Positions 1-5,415 are shown, numbered from the stretch's first letter. The stretch is DNA of 8,341 nucleotides from CAYFHQ01 sp964342805 (GCA_964342805.1 CAYFHQ010000137.1:1-8341), one strand, 5' to 3'. Program-made: numbers and translations. The notes: a model not told the origin generated them from the sequence alone.

Positions 1-1
1 A

Positions 2-295
2 GACCTAGAAGTTGATGAAGAGGAAACCGATCTTGAATTCGAAGAAGATGAGGCGGATTCCCTTGAAGAGACCGAAGACACGCATAACACTGAGGCTGAC
101 ATGGAAGCTCCAGAGTCAGATGAAGAGGAATCAGAGAAGCCTGACCAGGAAGAATCCGAGCTAGATGATCAAGAGAAAAAGGATACAGATAGTCCGTCAG
201 ATGGTGAAAATAAGAATGATGAAGACGCGGAAGATGACAAAGAAGCGGTCATAGAAGAGCCCGATTCTGAGGATGAACCCGATGACGATGACTAG
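2..295 (+). CDS. C-terminal end of a protein with a very acidic tail (5' partial)
   Basis: The reading frame is open from the left edge (first full codon at 2) to a TAG at 293-295, giving 97 residues of a longer protein. An internal ATG at 101 has no convincing ribosome binding site, and the same acidic composition continues upstream of it, so it is not taken as the start. By my count 54 of the 97 residues are Asp or Glu, against five Lys, no Arg and one His. The protein ends in four Asp. There is no hydrophobic segment or recognisable fold, so this is probably a disordered polyanionic tail. Such tails occur on several unrelated bacterial proteins, for example the RNA polymerase delta subunit of Firmicutes, but nothing here identifies the parent protein. 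It converges on the hemerythrin gene, and a shared terminator lies between them. The coding frame is confident; the function is unknown. Confidence 0.75.
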   Translation, partial: DLEVDEEETDLEFEEDEADSLEETEDTHNTEADMEAPESDEEESEKPDQEESELDDQEKKDTDSPSDGENKNDEDAEDDKEAVIEEPDSEDEPDDDD

Positions 296-326
296 CCCTG
301 CGGGTGGCGGAGAACATGCAAAAAAA

Positions 327-357
327 GCGGGGAAGCACCCAAGTGGGGCTTCCCCGC
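327..357. terminator. Bidirectional intrinsic terminator between convergent genes
   Basis: A 10-bp perfect stem GCGGGGAAGC (327-336) / GCTTCCCCGC (348-357) is extended by three G-C pairs after a one-base bulge (A337), closing on the loop AAGT. An A-run at 320-326 precedes it, which gives a T-run for leftward transcripts and so terminates the hemerythrin gene ending at 372. To the right the sequence is TTCTGTAATTTT, a weaker U-tail for the acidic-tail gene ending at 295. Confidence 0.85.
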
Positions 358-371
358 TTCTGTAATTTTGA

Positions 372-773
372 TTATTGGTGCATATGATCGCTATAAGCCT
401 TATCCAAACTGGTGATATGGTCTACAATCCATTTGGAGATAAAGAGGAGGATTTCTCTCAACTGAACCTCCTGTTGGTCGGTGTTTTTGGTGATTTCTAT
501 GCCAACCAAGTAATGAATAAACTTCATGTGTTGTTCTTTTTGCTCTCCAATATCAGGATAGTCCTTGGCCTCCAGCATTTTTTCCTCATAGTCAAAGTGG
601 TACTGGGTGTACTCCATGAGTTCATTTACCTTTTCCATAATCGCCACATACTTGTTGGACAAGTTGCTGTACTTCAAAAGGTCGTCCACTTCTTTGCCAA
701 TGGTGAAGAGGCGCTGATGCTGCTTGTCGATTTCATCGATCCCCACCGAAAACTTGTCATTCCATTCAAACAT
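372..773 (-). CDS. Bacteriohemerythrin, single domain, with one iron ligand replaced (His to Gln)
   Basis: This 133-residue protein has the length of a stand-alone bacterial hemerythrin: a four-helix bundle holding a non-heme di-iron site that binds O2 and is linked to O2 storage or delivery, NO or O2 sensing, or iron handling. It has no signal peptide, so it should be cytosolic. The family opening is present (W4, then VGID around 10-13). Ligand positions seen are H19, H59 and E63 (HxxxE), H82, H119 and D124 (HxxxxD). The usual HxxxH pair is QxxxH here: position 78 is Gln (codon CAA), where the neighbouring paralog has His. The bridging Glu and Asp are kept, so an altered or five-His site is possible. 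An ungapped comparison gives about 52 identities in 133 positions with the 952-1371 protein. The start has a good GAGGAG site about 8 nt upstream. The family call is very sure; the effect of the substitution is inference. Confidence 0.95.
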   Translation of the reverse strand: MFEWNDKFSVGIDEIDKQHQRLFTIGKEVDDLLKYSNLSNKYVAIMEKVNELMEYTQYHFDYEEKMLEAKDYPDIGEQKEQHMKFIHYLVGIEITKNTDQQEVQLREILLFISKWIVDHITSLDKAYSDHMHQ

Positions 774-799
774 TCCACCACTCCTCTCTGACTTTCTAG

Positions 800-830
800 T
801 TTATAGATACCTGAAAGCAGGGGCCGTCAA
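800..830 (-). promoter_or_regulatory. Candidate sigma-A promoter for the first hemerythrin gene
   Basis: Read on the minus strand, TTGACG (830-825) is a good -35 element. The -10 is ambiguous: TATAAA (805-800) lies 19 nt away and TATCTA (809-804) 15 nt away, so neither has ideal spacing. The spacer contains the inverted repeat CCTG-N4-CAGG. The site lies just upstream of the GAGGAG ribosome binding site and just downstream of the previous gene's terminator, which fits an independent transcription unit. Confidence 0.5.
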
Positions 831-870
831 CCATCCAAAACCCAAAACCAACAGTTTATGTCAAAAAGAA

Positions 871-921
871 AAGACCTAACCCCAATGGGACGACGAGAAC
901 TTGTCCCATGAGTTAGGTCTT
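871..921 (-). terminator. Intrinsic terminator of the second hemerythrin gene
   Basis: A long hairpin has an outer 10-bp stem AAGACCTAAC (871-880) / GTTAGGTCTT (912-921). A small internal loop leads to a 7-bp inner stem ATGGGAC (885-891) / GTCCCAT (903-909) with an 11-nt loop. On the minus strand it is followed by TTCTTTTTGA, a reasonable U-tail. It lies about 30 nt beyond the stop of the 952-1371 gene and upstream of the next gene's promoter, so the two hemerythrin genes are probably transcribed separately. Confidence 0.75.
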
Positions 922-951
922 AAACTTGGTCTACTTTACTGAAAGAGGGGA

Positions 952-1371
952 TTAAACTTCCCGCCCCATCTTCTCCACAAGGAACTTGGAGTAAGCCGCG
1001 TCGGTCTCCGTAACGTGTTTAGAGATCCATTTTTCAATGAACTGCAGAAGCTCAACTAAGGTTTCCTGGTCGGCAAGATCAATGCGGTCGTAGTCAATCT
1101 TGTCTAAGTAATCAATAAAGGTCTGGTGCTCCTTCATGTGGAGGCCCATGTCCGGGTAGTCATACCGCCGCATGATCATTTCCTCTTGGGCAAAGTGGTA
1201 CTTGGTATAGTCGGAGAGCTCCTTCATGAGCTGGTCGAGGCTTTCTTCTGCTGCCGTGCGATCGTCAGTGTCCAAAAGGGCAACAATGCGATTGCCAATG
1301 GTGAATAGCTCTTTGTGTTGGGCATCAATTAGGGGAATGCGTACGGAGTATTGATCTTTCCAATGAAACAT
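952..1371 (-). CDS. Bacteriohemerythrin, single domain, complete di-iron site
   Basis: This 139-residue hemerythrin has all the expected ligands: H19, H59 and E63 (HxxxE), H78 and H82 (HxxxH), H119 and D124 (HxxxxD). It should form a normal oxo-bridged di-iron site able to bind O2 reversibly. There is no signal peptide or membrane segment and no fused signalling domain, so it is probably a free cytosolic O2 or NO binder, but its physiological role cannot be read from sequence. It is the paralog of the 372-773 protein, aligning without gaps over about 128 residues. That makes it a good reference for the substituted position there. Its C-terminus is about six residues longer. The start follows GAGAGGTG at suitable spacing and a clear promoter at 1411-1439. 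Transcription ends at the hairpin at 871-921. Confidence 0.96.
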   Translation of the reverse strand: MFHWKDQYSVRIPLIDAQHKELFTIGNRIVALLDTDDRTAAEESLDQLMKELSDYTKYHFAQEEMIMRRYDYPDMGLHMKEHQTFIDYLDKIDYDRIDLADQETLVELLQFIEKWISKHVTETDAAYSKFLVEKMGREV

Positions 1372-1410
1372 AAGGCACCTCTCAGTCTATTTGTCTATGG
1401 CTTTTCATTA

Positions 1411-1439
1411 ATTGTAGCATGATCATCCATGGTGGACAA
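1411..1439 (-). promoter_or_regulatory. Sigma-A promoter for the second hemerythrin gene
   Basis: On the minus strand, TTGTCC (1439-1434) and TACAAT (1416-1411) are separated by exactly 17 nt. The 8-bp palindrome ATGATCAT (1419-1426) lies in the spacer and could be a regulator half-site or chance. The predicted start of transcription is about 35 nt before the ATG. Confidence 0.7.
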
Positions 1440-1529
1440 ATGAAATCAGCCCAGGGGACAGTGGAGACTACACAAGAGGAAGAGCCTGAAAAGATGCGGT
1501 TTTTCCGATATTTTATGAGATATTCATAA

Positions 1530-1557
1530 TTCCATGGTTGGCCCAGGTTGGTATACT
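1530..1557 (+). promoter_or_regulatory. Extended -10 promoter for the YciI-family gene
   Basis: TATACT (1552-1557) is preceded by TGG, giving an extended -10 element. A weak -35, TTCCAT (1530-1535), lies 16 nt upstream. This leaves a leader of about 85 nt before the ATG at 1650. The leader contains a T6 run around 1610-1616 but no hairpin strong enough to call an attenuator. Confidence 0.55.
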
Positions 1558-1649
1558 AGACCTATAAGCTGTCAAGACCTTGGCCAAAGCAGGAAAGGGC
1601 GTCATTCTTTTTTGTGTAGGCAGGGGCGCATCCCTTAAAGGAGGACAAT

Positions 1650-1916
1650 ATGCCGTATTTTGTAGCAATATTTGAAATGGTAAACAAAGAAAAGGACAAA
1701 GAAATCCTTGATGTACATATCGACTTTTTGAACAAAAACATTGAAGAAGGCAATATCTATGCCAAGGGGCCCTTTATGGACCACACAGGGGGCCTAGTCA
1801 TTTACAAGATGGACTCCTATGAGGAAGCCAAGACCCTGGCAGAGAGTGATCCTGTCATTGTTGAAGGTACGCGGAAAATGACCTTCAAACAATGGAAAAG
1901 CACCTTCCCTGAATAG
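1650..1916 (+). CDS. YciI-family protein
   Basis: This 88-residue protein has the length and pattern of the YciI-like family, small ferredoxin-like dimers related to muconolactone isomerase-type folds. Seen in order: an N-terminal beta strand (YFVAIFEM), H23 in the DVHIDFL helix at the family's conserved histidine, G34, the G40-P41 turn, a G47-G48 turn leading into the strand LVIYKM, the helix with A60, and the D67-P68 pair. These match the conserved His and Asp-Pro positions proposed as functional in this family, but no physiological substrate is established for most members and none can be assigned here. The ribosome binding site AAAGGAGG sits 5 nt before the ATG and is near perfect. The gene stands alone, divergent from the hemerythrins and convergent with the membrane protein gene. 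Confidence 0.92.
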   Translation: MPYFVAIFEMVNKEKDKEILDVHIDFLNKNIEEGNIYAKGPFMDHTGGLVIYKMDSYEEAKTLAESDPVIVEGTRKMTFKQWKSTFPE

Positions 1917-1933
1917 GAGGTGCCTGTAACCGC

Positions 1934-2008
1934 TTTTCGGGCTGGGGTGGAAACCTTCCACCCAGTAAAAACCGAAAACTTGAACATGCTATTATGGGTA
2001 AATAATAG
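1934..2008 (+). other. Two hairpins in the 3' region of the YciI-family gene
   Basis: Starting 18 nt after the stop codon, TTTTCGG (1934-1940) pairs with CCGAAAA (1972-1978) around an inner stem GGGTGGAA (1945-1952) / TTCCACCC (1956-1963) closed by a 3-nt loop. That inner stem extends by two pairs past a bulged G. A second hairpin, CTATTAT (1989-1995) / ATAATAG (2002-2008), has a 6-nt loop. Neither is followed by a T-run, so they are not simple terminators. The true terminator follows at 2025-2086. They could be a stable 3' UTR, a processed small RNA, or an element acting on the convergent gene's transcript. A possible promoter (TTGAAC at 1980, TAATAG at 2003, 17-nt spacing) also lies here. 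The pairings are seen; any role is inference. Confidence 0.5.
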
Positions 2009-2024
2009 AATAGTATCAGGGGGA

Positions 2025-2086
2025 CTGACCCGCTCTGACCATTGGGCACTGACTTGCAATGGGCTGGGCGGGTTAGTTATTTTTTG
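2025..2086 (+). terminator. Intrinsic terminator of the YciI-family transcript, overlapping the end of the convergent gene
   Basis: The outer stem CTGACCCGC (2025-2033) / GCGGGTTAG (2068-2076) has nine pairs including one G-U. The inner stem CCATTG (2039-2044) / CAATGG (2057-2062) has a 12-nt loop. It is followed by TTATTTTTT. The T-run and the right arm are the last codons and stop of the minus-strand gene at 2073-2828. Leftward, the hairpin is followed by CCCCCTGATA, so it lacks a U-tail for that gene. Confidence 0.7.
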
Positions 2087-2828
2087 CCTGTTTGTCATGG
2101 TAGCTTTCAAAGGCCCGCAGGATAATCAAGAGGACTTCACAAGCCAGTTTCAAGAGCAAGATCCCAATAAGATTGAAGAGGGGGCCCATGAGGGACAGCA
2201 TATAGGCACTCATGGGAAACATGCCAATCTCCCCAAAGGACACTTGGGTGGCCAGGGTTGTTGCGGAGACTAAGACCCCGGGGATCATGCCTAGAAGAAG
2301 GTAGGCTGTTCCTATGTAGAAAATCAGTTTCACAATGCGTTCAGATCGGATTTGGCCAAAGGTCGTCAGCCAATGGACAAAGCCAGGACTGGTTGACTGG
2401 TCCTTGCCCAGGCCAGATCTGCCAGCTTCTTCAGAGGCATGGCCTCCATTGGCTTGGTAGGCAGGCTTGCCTGAAGTTTGGTAGGGAGCGCTTTCTTCTT
2501 CCCGGACCGAGGCCCTATGATCTCTTTCCTGGGCGATGTTCTGACCCACCTGCTTAAGACCACTGGCCAGTGACCGAAAAACCAGGGTCAAGATCCATGC
2601 TGTTGCCAGGGACAAGAGCCCCACAAGGACAATAACCAGGGCAATTTCCACCAAGGGGTGGAGCCTATAAACGATCCGTGTTCCGTTGCTATAGTTGGGT
2701 CCTATGTATTTGCTGGTCATTCCAATGACCCGGCCGACCAGGCGACCAATGGGGTCAAAAAAGACTGCAAAGAATAAGCCAAACAAGAGGGCCGATGGCC
2801 CATATTTTCGTAACCATTCCTGTCTCAT
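2073..2828 (-). CDS. Four-helix integral membrane protein, DUF4282-like C-terminal half
   Basis: This 251-residue protein has hydrophobic segments at about 11-30, 59-85, 166-188 and 212-238. Between the second and third is a polar linker of about 60 residues (91-152) rich in Ser, Gln, Glu and Gly. The C-terminal half (roughly 155-245) resembles DUF4282 membrane proteins: a short amphipathic start (FGQIRSERIVKLIFYIG), a helix, then a last helix ending in the pattern LACEVLLIILRAFES, where DUF4282 proteins carry a conserved Glu and Arg. The N-terminal half is unfamiliar. Function is unknown for that family, so none is proposed. The start is supported by TGAGGAGG about 8 nt upstream. The gene is downstream of, and co-directional with, the phospholipase C-family gene (136-nt gap) but has its own promoter candidate. 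The membrane call is firm; the family call is moderate and from memory. Confidence 0.8.
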   Translation of the reverse strand: MRQEWLRKYGPSALLFGLFFAVFFDPIGRLVGRVIGMTSKYIGPNYSNGTRIVYRLHPLVEIALVIVLVGLLSLATAWILTLVFRSLASGLKQVGQNIAQERDHRASVREEESAPYQTSGKPAYQANGGHASEEAGRSGLGKDQSTSPGFVHWLTTFGQIRSERIVKLIFYIGTAYLLLGMIPGVLVSATTLATQVSFGEIGMFPMSAYMLSLMGPLFNLIGILLLKLACEVLLIILRAFESYHDKQAKNN

Positions 2829-2865
2829 TCCAAATCCTCCTCAGATGTCTTTTACAACTGACACT

Positions 2866-2895
2866 ATCATACCATTACAAGAAAATAATGGAATT
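2866..2895 (-). promoter_or_regulatory. Extended -10 promoter for the DUF4282-like gene
   Basis: On the minus strand, TATGAT (2871-2866) is preceded by TGG, and TTCCAT (2893-2888) lies 16 nt upstream. The layout AATTCCAT-N13-TGG followed by a TAT-type hexamer is the same, to the base in spacing, as the promoter of the YciI-family gene. The spacer is filled by the inverted repeat CCATTA-N8-TAATGG. Confidence 0.5.
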
Positions 2896-2916
2896 GCCAA
2901 AGGGGCTTTGTAATGG
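2872..2916. repeat. Inverted 9-bp repeat TTGTAATGG at a promoter, candidate operator
   Basis: CCATTACAA (2872-2880) and TTGTAATGG (2908-2916) are perfect inverted repeats 27 nt apart. A third partial copy, TAATGG (2886-2891), lies between them. One arm abuts the -10 and the middle copy overlaps the -35 of the DUF4282-like gene's promoter. This is the geometry of a repressor operator with repeated half-sites. It could also fold as RNA in the 3' end of the phospholipase C-family transcript. The repeats are seen; the regulatory role is inferred. Confidence 0.45.
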
Positions 2917-2964
2917 ACCTGTAAAAGAACTGTCAAAGCATCTCCTGAAGGGGACTTCAAACCC

Positions 2965-3954
2965 TTAACGGAAGAGACTGGCGTCCACCACCATGGGGGC
3001 TTGGTCCTCTATGGGGAGGCCAGTGTCATAGTGGAAGTTGCCAATGACCTGGGAAAAGGCTTCTAAAGACTGGTCACTGGCTACTACAGCCAGGGCCATG
3101 GTGCAATAGGCCAGTCCTTTTTCAGTGGCCTGGTCCAAGAGATCAAACAAGCCCTCTGTTTTGGCCAGGTCAGGTAGGCAGGGGTGGTACCAGGTGGCAC
3201 CCGCTTCATTCCCATAGTCGACCCCAGGACGGAGACGGGCAGGGAAGGTGGCTGTAGAAAAAGCACCGGGCTTGCCCGTGGCCCTTTCCACAAGGCCAAT
3301 GACCTTCCGTTTCCACATGAAGGGATCGTGGAGGAGGGTCAGGACCTGGGCCATGTCCCTAAAGCTGTCCAGGACAATGGTGCCTGTCACAGAGGCCCCA
3401 TAGACTTCCTTGACGACCTGGGCCACCATGCGGCCTGGCAGGTCCAGGTGTGCGGGATTCATGACACCCGCTGTTATAACTGTCTTCTGGTTGGCATAGG
3501 CCTTAGTTTTGGCCACAAGGAGGGTGTCCAAGGACATCTCCATGAGTTTATGATCGTAGGCAGACCCGTCTTTTTTAGACGTATGGGCGGGAATGCCTGA
3601 GTAGTAGTAAATAAAAGGGTGGAGGACTTGGTCAGCCCCATAGTGGGTGAGCCAGCCTAGGAAATAGGCCAGGGCGTCGTAGTAACCAGAAGAATCATCC
3701 TGGGCCTCTAGTAACCACCGCATACCAGCGGTGAAGAAGGCGCCGACCCTTTCCTTGTGTAGTCGGGAACCAATGGCGTAGGTCTCCCCATTGTCCTTCC
3801 AGGGCCACGCATCTTTATAAAAGAAGAAATCAGGTCCCTGGGCGCCCAGGTGGACCAGGTGGCGACGTTTGCGTATTTCTTCCACTCTTGCATTTGCAGG
3901 GAGTTGATCGAGTATATGGTCTGCGCAGTAGCAATGCGCCAAAATATCAGGCAT
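2965..3954 (-). CDS. Zinc-dependent phospholipase C-family protein
   Basis: This 329-residue protein shows the zinc-dependent phospholipase C / S1-P1 nuclease-like pattern in its N-terminal half. In order: MPDILAH with H7 close to the N-terminus, GAQGPD at 37-42, H66, a helix with H104, D108 and H112 (HYGADQVLHP), then H135, E139 and D143. These His, Asp and Glu residues are likely zinc ligands of a trinuclear-type site. Classical members hydrolyse phospholipid headgroups and are secreted, but this one starts directly at the first ligand region with no signal peptide. It therefore appears cytosolic, and its substrate is uncertain. The C-terminal half (about 160-329) has no motif I recognise. 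GGAGG lies 4 nt before the ATG. It shares an 86-bp intergenic region with the divergent MFS gene. The family is confident; the phospholipase activity is not shown. Confidence 0.9.
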   Translation of the reverse strand: MPDILAHCYCADHILDQLPANARVEEIRKRRHLVHLGAQGPDFFFYKDAWPWKDNGETYAIGSRLHKERVGAFFTAGMRWLLEAQDDSSGYYDALAYFLGWLTHYGADQVLHPFIYYYSGIPAHTSKKDGSAYDHKLMEMSLDTLLVAKTKAYANQKTVITAGVMNPAHLDLPGRMVAQVVKEVYGASVTGTIVLDSFRDMAQVLTLLHDPFMWKRKVIGLVERATGKPGAFSTATFPARLRPGVDYGNEAGATWYHPCLPDLAKTEGLFDLLDQATEKGLAYCTMALAVVASDQSLEAFSQVIGNFHYDTGLPIEDQAPMVVDASLFR

Positions 3955-3982
3955 GGTACCTCCAAATTTAACACCATTCCGT

Positions 3983-4011
3983 TTGTGCCTTCCTATTACC
4001 CAGTGTATAAT
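3983..4011 (+). promoter_or_regulatory. Sigma-A promoter for the MFS transporter gene
   Basis: TTGTGC (3983-3988) and a perfect TATAAT (4006-4011) are separated by 17 nt. Transcription should start near 4018, leaving a short leader with AAGGGGG just before the ATG at 4041. The -10 overlaps that of the divergent promoter. Confidence 0.75.
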
Positions 4012-4031
4012 TTAAACAGAGCATTCATCAA
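4004..4031 (-). promoter_or_regulatory. Divergent promoter for the phospholipase C-family gene
   Basis: On the minus strand, TTGATG (4031-4026) and TATACA (4009-4004) are 16 nt apart. The -10 shares four base pairs with the plus-strand TATAAT, so RNA polymerase should occupy only one promoter at a time. The leader would be about 40 nt, ending in GGAGG. Confidence 0.5.
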
Positions 4032-4040
4032 GGGGGATAT

Positions 4041-5306
4041 ATGAACAAAAAGACCGAATGGAGTTGGATTTTCTACGACTGGGCCAATTCAGCGTTTACA
4101 CTAGCGATCACAACAGCGATTTTGCCGATCTACTTTAAGTCCATGGCCGACAGTGCGGGCATTGCTGCCAACATGTCAACGGCCTACTGGGGCTATTCCA
4201 AGTCCGCAGCCACTTTGTTGGTGGCCTTGTTGGCACCCATACTGGGGACCATAGCCGACTACAAGGGTTTTAAAAAGAAGTTCTTTACCTTTTTCCTGGG
4301 ATTTGGCGTCCTGGCAACGGCAGCCCTGGCCTTGGTACCTGAGGGCCGGTGGGAACTGCTACTGGGAATATTCATTTTTGCTACCATCGGTTTTTCTGGG
4401 GCCAATATTTTCTATGACGCCTTCCTGACCGACGTGGCACCCCCTGAGCGGATGGACATTGTGTCCACCCGGGGCTTTGGCTATGGCTATATTGGGTCGA
4501 CCATACCCTTTATTGTCTGCATTGGCCTGACCCTCATGCACGACCAGCTGGGCATGACCATGGACATGGCGGTGAAAGCGGGCTTTATCATTACTGCCCT
4601 ATGGTGGGGAATCTTTTCCGTGCCTATGCTGAAAAACGTCAAGCAAGCGTATTACATTGAGCCTGAACCCCAGGCTGTTCGCAAGAGTTTTAAACGACTA
4701 CTGGAAACCTTGAAGAACGTCAGACAACACAAGATTGTCTTTGTCTTTTTGCTGGCCTACTTCTTTTATATCGACGGGGTCAACACCATTATTTCCATGG
4801 CGACCGTTTACGGGACGGACGTGGGGATCGACTCCAATACCTTGCTGGTGGTCCTGCTGGCCACCCAAGTTGTGGCCTTCCCATTTGCCATTCTCTTTGG
4901 TCACCTGGCCAACCGTTTTAGCGGCCGCCGGATGATCATCGTAGGCATTATCATCTACATTTTCACCTGCCTGTACGCCTACCAGCTGGACACAGCCTTT
5001 GAGTTTTGGGTGCTGGGCATGTTGGTAGCCTCGGCCCAAGGGGGCATTCAGGCCCTCAGCCGGTCCTACTATGGCAAGATCATTCCCAAAGAAAAGTCCA
5101 ATGAGTTCTTTGGTTTTTACAATATCTTTGGCAAGTTTTCCACCTTCATGGGTCCCTTGATCGTGGCCTATGTGACCCAGGTGACGGGGAGTTCTCAGTT
5201 TGGCGTCCTCGCCATTGTTGCCCTCTTCATCATTGGTCTGGTGATTTTCCTGGCTTCTCCCAAACCTGACCAGAAGGTGACCCAGGCAGGGAACCAATCC
5301 GCCTAA
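4041..5306 (+). CDS. MFS transporter, UMF1 family (Atg22-like)
   Basis: This 421-residue protein has about 12 hydrophobic segments and the signature pieces of UMF1 / Atg22-like major facilitator proteins: YDWANSAF at 12-19 at the start of the first helix; the loop after helix 2 with GTIADYKGFKKK at 69-80, corresponding to MFS motif A; GANIFYDAFLTD at 120-131; GFGYGYIGS at 145-153; DGVNTI at 245-250 in the second half; and the long conserved stretch from GGIQALSRS at 334 through FFGFYNIFGK to GP at 371-372. In fungi, Atg22 effluxes amino acids from the vacuole. Bacterial members are inner-membrane proteins of mostly unknown substrate, so none is assigned here. The start is supported by AAGGGGG 4 nt upstream and by a strong promoter. 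A clear terminator follows the stop, making this a single-gene unit. Confidence 0.93.
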   Translation: MNKKTEWSWIFYDWANSAFTLAITTAILPIYFKSMADSAGIAANMSTAYWGYSKSAATLLVALLAPILGTIADYKGFKKKFFTFFLGFGVLATAALALVPEGRWELLLGIFIFATIGFSGANIFYDAFLTDVAPPERMDIVSTRGFGYGYIGSTIPFIVCIGLTLMHDQLGMTMDMAVKAGFIITALWWGIFSVPMLKNVKQAYYIEPEPQAVRKSFKRLLETLKNVRQHKIVFVFLLAYFFYIDGVNTIISMATVYGTDVGIDSNTLLVVLLATQVVAFPFAILFGHLANRFSGRRMIIVGIIIYIFTCLYAYQLDTAFEFWVLGMLVASAQGGIQALSRSYYGKIIPKEKSNEFFGFYNIFGKFSTFMGPLIVAYVTQVTGSSQFGVLAIVALFIIGLVIFLASPKPDQKVTQAGNQSA

Positions 5307-5361
5307 GACGGAAGAAAAGGGCAAGATGTGCCCGCAAGTTCAGCATTTTTAACCCAACAAC

Positions 5362-5399
5362 AAACACGCCCCGCCGGTACCGGCATTGGGGCGTGTTTT
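5362..5399 (+). terminator. Intrinsic terminator of the MFS transporter gene
   Basis: An 11-bp perfect stem AAACACGCCCC (5362-5372) / GGGGCGTGTTT (5388-5398) runs into TTTTCTATTTGTTT. The loop region begins with the perfect 12-bp palindrome GCCGGTACCGGC (5373-5384), which can stack as an inner stem. It is one of the strongest terminators in the window. Confidence 0.9.
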
Positions 5400-5415
5400 C
5401 TATTTGTTTGAATTG

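Noticed and set aside
101..295. A complete small acidic protein starting at the ATG at 101
   Set aside because: The frame is open upstream to the window edge with the same acidic composition, and no ribosome binding site precedes the ATG.
375..791. A 138-residue plus-strand frame opposite the first hemerythrin gene
   Set aside because: It is the antisense of a gene with clear hemerythrin motifs; the same holds for the plus-strand frame opposite the second hemerythrin.
1565..1649. A transcription attenuator in the YciI-family leader, suggested by the T6 run
   Set aside because: Only a weak, interrupted stem can be drawn before the T-run.
1920..2273. A plus-strand frame of 117 residues starting at GTG after the YciI-family stop
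   Set aside because: Its latter part is antisense to the DUF4282-like gene, and it covers the three hairpins and the terminator. The AGGAGG before the GTG at 1920 overlaps the preceding stop and is only 1 nt from the GTG, too close to serve it.
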